DNA from: an uncultured Spartobacteria bacterium
GTDB lineage: Bacteria > Verrucomicrobiota > Verrucomicrobiia > Chthoniobacterales > Terrimicrobiaceae
Assembly (NCBI GenBank): GCA_937960895.1
Contig: CALCJD010000122.1
Coordinates: forward strand, 16,133-80,132
Reading direction: 5' to 3'
Length of the DNA: 64,000 bases
Shown here piece after piece: positions 34,722-43,379 of the stretch. The notes below the pieces were generated by a model, which saw only the letters and a list, made by a program, of their open reading frames with translations, was not told where the DNA came from and made no database searches. A program made the position numbers and the translations under genes. Numbering within the stretch: position 1 is the stretch's first letter; each line of letters begins with the position of its first letter.

Positions 34722-36146
34722 ATGAGCACTGCCACATTAAAATCCACCGACTACAAGGTCCGCGACATCGGACTGGCCGACTGGGGCCGCAAGGAAATTT
34801 CCATCGCCGAAAAGGAGATGCCCGGCCTGATGGCCATCCGCGAAAAATACGCCAAGGACAAGCCCCTGGACGGCGTCCGCATCACCGGTTCGCTGCACAT
34901 GACGATCCAGACGGCGGTCCTCATCGAGACGCTCGTCGCCCTGGGCGCCAACGTGCGCTGGGCCTCGTGCAACATCTTCTCGACGCAGGATCATGCCGCC
35001 GCGGCCATCGCCGCCTCCGGCGTGCCGGTGTTCGCCTGGAAGGGCGAGACGCTCGAGGAATACTGGGACTGCACCTGGAAGGCCATTCTCAACAACGAGG
35101 GCAAGGGACCTCAGCTCGTCGTTGACGACGGCGGCGACGTCACGCTCCTCCTGCACAAGGGCTATGAGCTCGAGAATGGCGACAACTGGGTCAACACCGA
35201 GTCCGGCTCCCAGGAGGAACAGGTCATCAAGAACCTCCTCAAGAAGATCCACGCCGAGAATCCCTACATCTTCCACGAGATCGTGAAGGAATGGAAGGGC
35301 GTCTCCGAGGAGACCACGACCGGTGTGCACCGCCTCTACAAACTCCAGGAACTCGGCAAGCTTCTCGTCCCGGCATTCAATGTCAACGACTCGGTCACCA
35401 AGTCCAAGTTCGACAACCTCTACGGCTGCCGCCACTCGCTCGTCGACGGCATCAACCGCGCGATGGACGTGATGATTTCCGGCAAGGTCGCCGTGGTCGT
35501 CGGCTACGGGGACGTCGGCAAGGGATGCGCGCAGTCGCTGCGCGGTCAGGGCGCCCGCGTGATCGTGACGGAAATCGATCCGATCAACGCGCTCCAGGCG
35601 TCGATGGAGGGTTATGAAGTCACGACCGTCGAGGAAACCCTCGGCCGCGGCGACATCTATGTAACCACCACCGGCAACATCGACGTCATCACCATCGAGC
35701 ACATGGAGAAGATGAAGGATCAGGCCGTGGTGTGTAACATCGGCCACTTCGACAACGAGATCCAGGTCGACAAGCTCGAGAAATACCCGGGCATCAAGAA
35801 GACCAACATCAAGCCCCAGGTGGACAAATACACCTTCCCGGACGGGCACGAAATCTTCCTGCTCGCCGAAGGCCGCCTCGTCAACCTCGGCTGCGCCACC
35901 GGCCATCCGAGCTTCGTGATGAGCAACAGCTTCAGCAACCAGACCCTGGCCCAGATCGACCTCTGGAAAAACAAGGATGTCTACAAGCCGGCCGTCTACG
36001 TCCTGCCCAAGAAGCTCGACGAGGAAGTCGCCCGCCTGCACCTTCAAAAGATCGGCGTGAAGCTCACCCGCCTCACCCAGAAGCAGGCCGACTACATCGG
36101 CGTGCCGATCGACGGGCCCTACAAGCCCGAGCATTACCGGTATTGA
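34722..36146 (+). CDS. ahcY: S-adenosyl-L-homocysteine hydrolase
   Basis: A 474-aa NAD-dependent enzyme that splits S-adenosylhomocysteine into adenosine and homocysteine. Seen: GSLHMTIQTAVLIETL, WASCNIFSTQDHAAAA, the catalytic NVNDSVTKSKFDNLYG, the NAD fold VVVGYGDVGKG, CNIGHFDNEI, and the C-terminal KPEHYRY ending. Insert pattern and length match the long bacterial form. The ATG at 34722 follows a long open frame with no function. Ends before an intrinsic terminator. Confidence 0.97.
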   Translation: MSTATLKSTDYKVRDIGLADWGRKEISIAEKEMPGLMAIREKYAKDKPLDGVRITGSLHMTIQTAVLIETLVALGANVRWASCNIFSTQDHAAAAIAASGVPVFAWKGETLEEYWDCTWKAILNNEGKGPQLVVDDGGDVTLLLHKGYELENGDNWVNTESGSQEEQVIKNLLKKIHAENPYIFHEIVKEWKGVSEETTTGVHRLYKLQELGKLLVPAFNVNDSVTKSKFDNLYGCRHSLVDGINRAMDVMISGKVAVVVGYGDVGKGCAQSLRGQGARVIVTEIDPINALQASMEGYEVTTVEETLGRGDIYVTTTGNIDVITIEHMEKMKDQAVVCNIGHFDNEIQVDKLEKYPGIKKTNIKPQVDKYTFPDGHEIFLLAEGRLVNLGCATGHPSFVMSNSFSNQTLAQIDLWKNKDVYKPAVYVLPKKLDEEVARLHLQKIGVKLTRLTQKQADYIGVPIDGPYKPEHYRY

Positions 36147-36205
36147 TTCCGGAAGGTCGCGCGACCTTCCCACCCCCTTCGCCGCCTCCGGGCGGTGACC
36201 CAGAG

Positions 36206-36238
36206 AAAAGGCCGGGCCGCAAGGTCCGGCCTTTTTTT
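36206..36238 (+). terminator. Intrinsic terminator after ahcY
   Basis: Stem AAAAGGCCGG (36206-36215) with CCGGCC (36226-36231) running into seven T residues. It lies 60 bases after the ahcY stop. The remaining sequence to 36415 holds no other gene I can support. Confidence 0.85.
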
Positions 36239-36415
36239 GCGCGGGGGATCCCGCGCCTGCCGGCCGCCGCCTCCCGAGTTCCTGGGACAGACCGGCGATT
36301 TTCCCTCCCCGAACCCAACGAGGCGCAAGGCGCGTCGAAATGTTTCCGCTTTTCCCCGGCACAGCCTGCACGCTTTCTGATCGCGCGCCTCCCCGGATTT
36401 TCGCAATCCTACGCC

Positions 36416-37617
36416 ATGCGTTACGCCGCCGACCTGCACCTGCATTCGCGTTTTGCGAAGGCCGTGTCGCCCAACATGACGCTGGAAAACATCGCCGCCG
36501 CGGCGCGCCGCAAGGGCATCGATGTGCTCGGCACCGGCGATTGTTTGCAGGCCGAGTGGCTGAAGGAACTGGAGGAAGGATTGATTCCGGCCGAGCCCGG
36601 CTGGTTTGCGCTTTGGTCGGAGGGGGAAACGCCCGGACCGTTTCCGGGCACGCTGCGTTTTGTGCTCAGCACCGAGGTGCATTGTGCTCCGCGCGGATGC
36701 CGGGAAACGGAGGGCATTCACCACCTGATCTATTTTCCGTCCTTCGAGGCGGTGCGTGCTCTGCGAAGCCGGCTCGAACGGCTGGGCGAGGATTTGACCG
36801 AGGGACGTCCGCGCCTGCGCCTCTCCTCGCAGGAACTGCTCCGGATGGTGCTCGAAACCGGACACGACTGTCATCTCGCGCCCGCCCACGTGCTCAATCC
36901 CTATTTTTCGACCCTGGGCAGCATCATGCAGCACCGGCGGCTGGAGGAGGTTTTCGGCGACTCCTCCGTGCATCTGCTGGCTGTCGAAATGGGACTGACC
37001 TCCATCCCGCCGATGTGCCGGCGGATCTCCGCGCTCGACCGACACGCCCTCTTTGCCTGTTCCGATGCGCATTCGCTGGAAAACATCGGCCGGGAATGCA
37101 CCCTGCTGGAAACCGAACCGGGCTACGCTCCGCTGTTTTCCGCCTTGCGGCGCGGAAGCCGTGACGAGGTGATCGGCTGCCTGAAGGTTTCGATTTTCCG
37201 CGCACGCTATTTCCGGAACTGGTGCGGGCGGTGCCAGGAACATTACGACGGCACGATGTGCCCGCAGGGGCATGGACGCCTGGTGACGGGTTCGCGGGAA
37301 TGGCTGGAGGAAATCGCCGACCGCGCGGAACCGGTCTCCGTTCCCGGCACGCCGCGATTTCGGATGTTCATTCCGCTGTGCGCATTGATCGCCGAGTTTT
37401 TTCAGCTTGGTCCCACCTCCCGGAAAGTCGGACTCGTGATGGACCAGCTCCTGCGCGCACTCGGAAACGAACGCGAAATCCTGACAAAATCCCCTTCGGG
37501 GAAATCGCCGCAGCCTCGTCGGACGCATTGGCCCACGCCATCGTGGGCCAGCGTTCCCTTGATTACCGCATCCCCGCGGTCATCGCGCCGCCGGCCGTCC
37601 AGCAGGAACTGTTGTAA
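36416..37617 (+). CDS. Endonuclease Q-like PHP-domain protein with C-terminal frameshift
   Basis: A PHP-domain nuclease: DLHLHSR (6-12), GTGDCLQ, STEVHC, HLAPAHVLNPYFS and SDAHS supply the metal ligands. A zinc-finger-like CGRCQ ... MCPQGH and the SREWLEEIADR block match the EndoQ family, which nicks DNA 5' of deaminated bases. The main frame continues to a stop at 37651 with a low-complexity tail. The usual family ending (IPFGEIAAASSDALAHAIVG, terminating at 37617) is in the -1 frame after an AAAA run near 37485. So there is either a one-base indel (biological or sequencing) or slippage. End given for the restored frame. Confidence 0.75.
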
Positions 37618-37644
37618 CCGGCGAAGCGCAGGGCGGGTTTTCCG

Positions 37645-38934
37645 CTATTGAAAAAACCTCCGGAGCGCGCTCTGCTCCGCCGGGGTGGCCGTCTGCTGCC
37701 AGACGGCTTCGCTGCCGGAGCCTGCGGTGGACATCGCCCCGCCGGATTGCAGGCCGGAGTCGGCGTTTTTGTCCACCTTGTGCTCCCCCTTTCCCAGTCC
37801 CACCACATCCCCCAGGGCCGCGTGGGAGAGATCCTCATTCCGCACCGATTCGAGGGACGTCGAATTGAGCCGGGGTTCCTGTCCATCCAATGTGAGCGGT
37901 GCGGTGCCGGGTCCGCGACCGATTTTCCCGCCGCCCTGTTGGTCCAAAATCAACGCAAGGAGCCTGTCGCCGGCGTCCCCGCCGTCGGACAGACCGCCGG
38001 AGCACGTGCCAATGCCGGCTTTCAATCGCTCGCTCAGCGCCTTCCATTCCTCCGCGGACAGCTGCCGGCATTGGGACACATCGAGATTTTTGAGCTGCGA
38101 AAGCAGTTTCTCATCGAGGGGCAGCCGGCCGATTTCCATACCCTGCAGCGACTCCTTGAGCGCCTGGTCGAGGTCCTGCCCCAGCGCCTGCAACTGACTC
38201 TCCTCGATCTCCCGGGCGGCTTCGAGGGCACCCAGCGACATTTCGAGGTTTTTCTGCAGATCGGTCAGCGACTGACCCAGCTGCATCTGGAGGTTGTCGC
38301 CGGCCTCGAGACTTTCATGACGAAACCATTGGTCGGACGGCTGCTTGCGCAGGGCATCCAGGGCGGACTGGAACTGCTCGACGGCCTCGGGTTGCACGAG
38401 CTCCTCCCGGCGCAGGGCGTCGAGTTGCTGCTGGGTCGCCGTCCATCCGGGCGGTTCCGCCACGGCCTTCGCGACGGGGGCGGCGGATTCGGGAAGGGGC
38501 ACCAGCAGGGCCGCGCATCCCAACGCCAGGGCGGCGGCGGGCGGCCGGAGCAGAACCGGCCACTTCCAGCGGAGCGCCAGCACGGCGTCCTCGCGGGGAG
38601 CAGGCCATTCCCCCACACCTTCGCGGGCGGAAGTGAGACGATTGCGCAGACCCAGGTCGGCATCCAGCCGAACCAGGGCCTCATCCGCGCTGAGAAATTT
38701 TGGTCGCGCCCGGACCAGCGCGGTCACGGCGCCGAGAAGAGCGACGGCCGCGGCGGGAATCGCCGCCAGGCGGGGATCCACCCCGGCCGTGCGCAGCGCC
38801 AGAATGCCCACCGAAAACGCAACACCCAGCCCGACCACCCAAGGCAGAAACAATTCCACCCACCATCCCGTGTTGAACCGCCACGCTTCACGCCGTGCCC
38901 GTCGAAGCCAGAAGGACTGATGCGATGCGGCCAT
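37645..38934 (-). CDS. Membrane protein with long helical domain, unknown function
   Basis: A 429-aa protein with two N-terminal transmembrane helices (about residues 28-48 and 55-73) and a third at 130-148, then a long polar helical region rich in Gln, Leu and Glu (170-300) and a Gly/Ser-rich low-complexity end. The pattern recalls DUF4175-type proteins and similar genes in MoxR/DUF58 clusters of Verrucomicrobia and Planctomycetes, but neither neighbour is present here. No catalytic motif seen. Confidence 0.75.
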   Translation of the reverse strand: MAASHQSFWLRRARREAWRFNTGWWVELFLPWVVGLGVAFSVGILALRTAGVDPRLAAIPAAAVALLGAVTALVRARPKFLSADEALVRLDADLGLRNRLTSAREGVGEWPAPREDAVLALRWKWPVLLRPPAAALALGCAALLVPLPESAAPVAKAVAEPPGWTATQQQLDALRREELVQPEAVEQFQSALDALRKQPSDQWFRHESLEAGDNLQMQLGQSLTDLQKNLEMSLGALEAAREIEESQLQALGQDLDQALKESLQGMEIGRLPLDEKLLSQLKNLDVSQCRQLSAEEWKALSERLKAGIGTCSGGLSDGGDAGDRLLALILDQQGGGKIGRGPGTAPLTLDGQEPRLNSTSLESVRNEDLSHAALGDVVGLGKGEHKVDKNADSGLQSGGAMSTAGSGSEAVWQQTATPAEQSALRRFFQ

Positions 38935-39057
38935 GGGGAAAGTCTACGCCACCGGACATCCGCCGCGATCCTTTTCTTTGAAATGCCCCGGACACCACCC
39001 CGTCGGACAGGTCCCTACAGCCGTCAATCGGTCCGGCCGCGATCTCTGAGGCGTTTC

Positions 39058-40188
39058 ATGGCTGACGAACCTTCTCCCGATCGCAAGAAAGATCCTCCGC
39101 GCCCTCCCTCCCTGCGGGACCTGCTGATTCACGGGGTGGGTGTTCGTTCGCTGGCTTTGACCGTGTTGATGCTGCTGGCGCTGCTTTACACCCTGCACTT
39201 CGCCAAGGCCGTCATTCTGCCGATCGTCCTGGCCGTTTTGCTGAGCATGCTCCTCGCCCCACCCGTGCGGTGGCTGAACCGCCGGCTGCGCTTTCCCCTG
39301 GGACTCGGGGCAGGGGTCGTTCTGGCGGGGCTGCTCGGAGCCACCGCATTTTCCGCCTCCTTTGTTGTCGAACCCGCGGCGGCCTGGGTCCGCACCGTGC
39401 CGGAACGCATGCCCGAGCTGAAATACCGTCTCACCACCCTGCAGAAGCCCTGGGAAAAGGTCCGGCAGGCCACCCAACAGGTCGAGGACATCACGAATCC
39501 GGACAAGGACCGGACTGTCAAACTGCAGGAAAAAACGCCCCTCGGCATGGCCATGTCCCAGACGCCGGCCTTTCTCGCCAATCTCGGTGTCATGTTCATC
39601 CTGCTCTATTTCATGCTCGCGTCCGGGGACGTCTTTCTCCGGAAGCTTGTGCGCATGATTCCCTCCTTTGAGGACAAACGCCGCGCGGTCGAGATCGCCC
39701 GGGAAATCGAGGAGCGCATCGCGCGCTACCTGTGCGCGGTCACCGGTATCAATCTCGCCCTCGGCGTCGCCGTCGGAGTGGCCGCCTATTTCATCGGATT
39801 GGAAAACTACCTCCTCTGGGGTGCTCTCGCCTTTGTCCTGAACTACGTGCCCTATGTCGGTCCCCTGGTGGGTGTTCTCGCCACGTTGCTGGTGAGCCTG
39901 TTCACCTTCGAGTCCCTGAGCCACGCCCTGTTGCTGCCCGCCGTGTACCTTCTTCTCAACATCCTCGAAGGCAACTTTGTGACCCCCCTGGTCGTGGGCC
40001 GCATCCTCACCCTCAATCCGGTGATGGTTTTCATTTTTCTCATGTTCTGGGGCTGGATCTGGGGCGTCGCCGGCGCCCTGCTCGCCGTGCCCATCCTGGC
40101 CACCATCAAAATCGTCTGCGACCACATCACCCCGCTGGCCCCCATCGGCGAATTCATCGGCGGCGAAACCTCCGAGGAGGGAACGTGA
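39058..40188 (+). CDS. AI-2E family (PerM-like) transporter
   Basis: A 376-aa polytopic membrane protein of the AI-2 exporter/PerM family: helices at about 25-70, 80-100, then a soluble segment (105-180), and a C-terminal cluster with FVLNYVPYVGPLVG, ILEGNFVTPLVVGR and WGWIWGVAGALLAVP, all characteristic. Family members export signalling molecules or act in osmotic and sodium tolerance. The ATG at 39058 has a GAGG ribosome site; longer open frame upstream not used. The specific cargo is unknown. Confidence 0.88.
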   Translation: MADEPSPDRKKDPPRPPSLRDLLIHGVGVRSLALTVLMLLALLYTLHFAKAVILPIVLAVLLSMLLAPPVRWLNRRLRFPLGLGAGVVLAGLLGATAFSASFVVEPAAAWVRTVPERMPELKYRLTTLQKPWEKVRQATQQVEDITNPDKDRTVKLQEKTPLGMAMSQTPAFLANLGVMFILLYFMLASGDVFLRKLVRMIPSFEDKRRAVEIAREIEERIARYLCAVTGINLALGVAVGVAAYFIGLENYLLWGALAFVLNYVPYVGPLVGVLATLLVSLFTFESLSHALLLPAVYLLLNILEGNFVTPLVVGRILTLNPVMVFIFLMFWGWIWGVAGALLAVPILATIKIVCDHITPLAPIGEFIGGETSEEGT

Positions 40189-40248
40189 GAAAGCGGAAGG
40201 CGGAAACGGACGTTCGACGCGCTTCGCGCTTTCGTTCGGTTTGAGGAA

Positions 40249-40300
40249 GGACAACCTCCGGCTTGTCCCTAAATTCCGGGTCAGGCCGGCGGCTTCACTC
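40249..40300 (+). repeat. Copy 3 of the double-hairpin repeat family
   Basis: First hairpin GGACAA (40249-40254) / TTGTCC (40263-40268) with a CCTCCGGC loop; spacer; second hairpin with left arm GGGTCAG from 40278 and a decayed right arm. It lies between the convergent transporter genes and abuts the MFS stop codon. The same CCTCCGGCTTGTCC core occurs in copy 2. Confidence 0.7.
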
Positions 40301-41674
40301 CGCTCCCTTGCAGAGCGACTTCCAGAAAAAGCCGTACACCGCAATCACCAGGAAGCTCACCAGCGGGACCGCAAATCCGGGCGCCATGAGGTTCTGATTG
40401 ATGTGTCCGGTCGTTTCCACGATGCGGCCATAATGACCCTCCACATGACCAAAATGGTCACTCATCCAACCCATCAGCTTGGGCATGATCGCGCCGCCCA
40501 TGATGGCCATTACCAGGAAGCTCGAGGCCAGCTTGGCGCGCGTGCCCAGTCCATAGATGCCCAAGGCAAAAATCGTCGGGAACATGATCGACATGAAGAA
40601 GAAGCTGGTGAAAAGCGCCACCACCGAAATCCAGCCCAGCTGAAGAAGAATCAGCACCATCATGCCGATGTTGGCCACGGCAAATCCGGCGAGCACCTGG
40701 TGCGAGGGAAAGATCTTTGTCAGGACGGCCCCGACCACACGTCCCAGCAGAAACAGACCAAAGGCGTAACTCAGCAGCTTCGTCGCCCCCATTTCGCTGA
40801 AAAACCGGAGACCGTCCGGCTGCTCGTGAAACCCGCTCGCGCCACCCACCAGCCAGCTCCAGATTCCCCCCTGCACCGGCGGCGTGTCGGCGACCATGTA
40901 GTTGATGAAAAAGCTGAAGATGCCCGCCTGGGCGGCCACGTAGAGAAACTGGCTCAACACCCCGCCGACAAAATGCCCGTGCTTCCAGATCGACCAGATG
41001 GACGGTTTCGGCGCGTCGGCGGTTTCCTCCGCATAGAGGTCCTCCGTTTCAATGTTGGGCAGACGGACAAAAACAAACGCCACAAAAAGCAGCAGCACGA
41101 CCACGCCGACGCCGAGATACGGAATGAAAAGGCGTTCGTGATTTTCCTGCACCGTGCCTCCGTAGAAAAACAATCCGCCCACCCACGGACCCAGCACCCA
41201 TCCCACACCGTTGAACGATTGGGCCAGGTTGATGCGGGTGGCGGCCGTGTCGCGATGACCCAGCACGGTGGCGTAGGGATTGGCCACCGTTTCCAAAAAG
41301 GTGAGCCCCATGGCCAGCAGACACACGCCCAGCAGGAAGGCCCAAAAGGTGTCGATGAAGGTGGCCGGCACAAACCAGAATCCGGCAACCGCCACCACAC
41401 CGAGCCCGGTCAAAATGCCCCCCTTGTATCCCAGCCGCCGCGCCACCCAGCCGGCCGGCAGGGCAATAAGAAAGTATCCCAGATAATGCGCAAATTGCAC
41501 CCAGGCGGACTGCGCCCGCGTCAGATGGAGCTTGTCCTGAAAATGCTTGTCCATCACGTCGATCATGCCGTTGCAGAATCCCCACAACAGAAACAGCGAG
41601 GCGATGAGCAGGAAGGTCGGGAGATGATTGCGGCCGTCAGCCGTCCGGAATAAAGGCGTGTTCTTCAAGGACAA
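40295..41674 (-). CDS. Sugar MFS transporter (FucP/glucose-galactose type)
   Basis: A major facilitator protein with 12 predicted helices. The pattern LFLLWGFCNGMIDVMDKHFQ at helix 1, AHYLGYFLIALPAGWVARR, and LTFLETVANPYATVLG in helix 4 is typical of the FucP/GluP sugar:H+ symporter group. The start is uncertain. A TTG at 41674 (459 aa) precedes helix 1 by some 20 residues; a far upstream ATG in the repeat (41848) would add a meaningless leader. No sugar-metabolic gene is adjacent; xylFGH lies 4 kb away. Confidence 0.82.
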   Translation of the reverse strand: MSLKNTPLFRTADGRNHLPTFLLIASLFLLWGFCNGMIDVMDKHFQDKLHLTRAQSAWVQFAHYLGYFLIALPAGWVARRLGYKGGILTGLGVVAVAGFWFVPATFIDTFWAFLLGVCLLAMGLTFLETVANPYATVLGHRDTAATRINLAQSFNGVGWVLGPWVGGLFFYGGTVQENHERLFIPYLGVGVVVLLLFVAFVFVRLPNIETEDLYAEETADAPKPSIWSIWKHGHFVGGVLSQFLYVAAQAGIFSFFINYMVADTPPVQGGIWSWLVGGASGFHEQPDGLRFFSEMGATKLLSYAFGLFLLGRVVGAVLTKIFPSHQVLAGFAVANIGMMVLILLQLGWISVVALFTSFFFMSIMFPTIFALGIYGLGTRAKLASSFLVMAIMGGAIMPKLMGWMSDHFGHVEGHYGRIVETTGHINQNLMAPGFAVPLVSFLVIAVYGFFWKSLCKGAE

Positions 41675-42011
41675 AGAGGGATTGTCCCGCCGATGCTGGC
41701 CTTCCTTTTTGGCCAAATAAAGGGAAAAGACCCGGGTCGGCGGGAGGGGGAAAATCGGAAGGCGGAAACCTGGGTCAAAAGCGGAAACGCTGAAATGCTG
41801 AAATGACGCCACGGAGGCGCCGACGTCAGGAGGCGAGGGGTTCCGCATTGACCGCGGAGGGACCCTCGCTGAAGCGTGAATTCCACAAAGCGGAGGGTCA
41901 GCCGCCGATCTGACCTGAATTTAAAAGGTTGTCCCTCCACCGAACGCGGGGCGCGAAGTGCGTCGAATCGGTTTTCGCCTTTCTTTCTCCGGCGCCTACG
42001 CTTGCGACGTT
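41675..42011. other. Gene-free stretch carrying repeat copy 4
   Basis: The 337 bases between the MFS gene and the broken PEP-CTERM gene are largely taken up by the long repeat (41751-41942). The rest, including GCCTTTCTTTCTCC-like tracts near 41980, shows nothing assignable. Confidence 0.5.
41751..41942 (-). repeat. Copy 4 of the repeat family; left member of a 157-bp inverted pair
   Basis: On the minus strand, 41907 to 41751 is nearly identical (one mismatch seen) to plus-strand 44868-45024. In front of it (41942-41908) is the hairpin head, with the right part of the first hairpin deleted but GGTCAG / CTGACC arms still present for the second. Tail motifs include CGCTTCAGCGAGGGTCCC and GCATTTCAGCGTTTCCGC. 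Confidence 0.85.
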
Positions 42012-42647
42012 TCAGCGTGCGCTGATGCGGCGGCGGCAAAATGCCATGGCGCAGCCGGCCACTGTGAGCAGTGCGACCGGGCCCGGCTCGGGCACCGGCT
42101 CGCCCTCCAACTGGAAAAACGGCTTGCCCAGCCAATCGTAGATCACCCAAGGGCTGGAAATGGGTCAGCTTTTTCGGATCTCATTGTCCCCAAAGGATCC
42201 TGTACCCTGGACAAAATTCGGGTCCGTGTTCGCAGGCAGACCAAACCAATAGGTTCCCGCCGGCAAATAGGTTGCGGGAATGGAAGCATGCTTGCGGTTC
42301 AACCATTCGGCCGTGGTGGCATCCGTGTCGTCGACCACATCCAGTTCAGTCAGGATACTCACCACGGGCTCCGGCTCCTCGTCCGCATAAATCAGAAACC
42401 AAACCGCAGTTCCCACCACGCCGTAGGAATTGTAGGAAAAAATGGCTCCTCCGGTAATGAAGGCCTCCTCATCCAAGGTAAACCGCCCGGCAAAGATGGC
42501 GGGATTTACAAGGGAATTCGTCAAGTTGGTGTACAACACCTCGGCTCCCGTGGTATCCGGGCTGTAATCAATCAAAAGCGCGGCGCGGAGGACCGACGGT
42601 CCGCCTACGAGAAGCATAAACGCCAATACCACCGGAAATTTGCGCAT
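42012..42647 (-). pseudogene. PEP-CTERM protein gene interrupted by an in-frame TGA
   Basis: The frame from ATG 42647 encodes a signal peptide (MRKFPVVLAFMLLVGGPSVLRA) and about 160 codons of a beta-rich domain, with AGTYWFGLPANTDP near the end. It then meets TGA at 42165-42167. The same frame continues without shift to a proper PEP-CTERM tag, EGEPVPEPGPVALLTVAG and a final CRRR cluster, ending at TGA 42012. One nonsense substitution (or TGA readthrough) thus separates the domain from its sorting signal. As it stands the product would be secreted without an anchor. Confidence 0.8.
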
Positions 42648-43015
42648 TAACCTTCCCTAAGTATCCCATCGCAGAAATACAAGGTATTTATGTCTATCTT
42701 ACAACAAAGGCATGGCGCGACTAAATCTTAACTCTCTATCTGCGTTAAAATTGGAACATTTTTCATCCAACAATAATTTTTTTTGGGATGACCTCCGGCT
42801 TATCAAAAAAATCGGGTCAGCCGGTCTGACCCGTCACCCGTTGATGAATTCATGCGTCAGCGTGTTGGATTTCATTTTCGCTTTCCTCCTTCCGCTTTTT
42901 CCCCGGGTGTTTCCATACGGTGGTCACCTCGGGTGAGGCTCCCGATAAATCCATCAGGCCCTTTCCCGAACACGACGAGGCAGACAGCGGGACGATTTGG
43001 AGCGAAGATTTTCTC
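42648..43015. other. AT-rich gap with repeat copy 5
   Basis: A 368-bp gap. The first 150 bases (to about 42800) are clearly more AT-rich than the surroundings, and hold TATTTATG / TCTATCTTA segments that may be promoter elements for the minus-strand gene. The repeat element follows. A short open frame at 42712 overlaps the repeat and is not convincing. Confidence 0.5.
42787..42905 (+). repeat. Copy 5 of the double-hairpin repeat family
   Basis: First hairpin weak (GATGA / TTATC around CCTCCGGC). The second is perfect, GGGTCAG (42814-42820) with CTGACCC (42826-42832) and loop CCGGT. The tail GAATTCATGCGTCAGCGTG and CTTCCG units match copies 2 and 6 in order. Confidence 0.7.
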
Positions 43016-43285
43016 ATGAAATACTGGCATCGCTTCCAAGTCTGGCTTCTCGGACGGCGAATACGCCGGGAACATCACGAGCTTGCAAAGTACGTCCGGC
43101 GCTCCGCCTACGAGATCGCCGCGTGGCAACAGGACATCGGTTTCCTCAAGGAGATCAAAGCCTATCACGAAGCCCGCTGCGGACGGCCCTCCGGCGAACC
43201 GCCTTCCGAAGGAAAAGTGGTTCCCATGCCCCGCGTGGAAATCCGGCCCCACTCGGCCTTCCATCCCGCGGCACACATGGGGTGA
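43016..43285 (+). CDS. Small protein of unknown function
   Basis: An 89-aa protein: the first 60 residues are basic, aromatic helices (KYWHRFQVWLLGRRIRREHH, then VRRSAYEIAAWQQDIGFLKE), followed by a Pro-rich end. No family recognised. It has its own ATG and no overlapping gene on the other strand, and sits alone between repeat copy 5 and a convergent esterase gene. Coding status is plausible but not certain. Confidence 0.45.
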   Translation: MKYWHRFQVWLLGRRIRREHHELAKYVRRSAYEIAAWQQDIGFLKEIKAYHEARCGRPSGEPPSEGKVVPMPRVEIRPHSAFHPAAHMG

Positions 43286-43379
43286 CCGAACTTGACGGAA
43301 AGAACTCCCGATCGGCACGCCGATGGACGCGGAGCCGTTCTTCGGGCATTCCGGCGCGCCGGCACAATTCCCCGCCCCG

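Noticed and set aside
34737..36371. 544-codon open frame on the minus strand
   Set aside because: Antisense to ahcY, with no family signature of its own.
42712..42936. 74-codon open frame in the AT-rich gap
   Set aside because: Overlaps repeat copy 5 and has no family features; probably non-coding.
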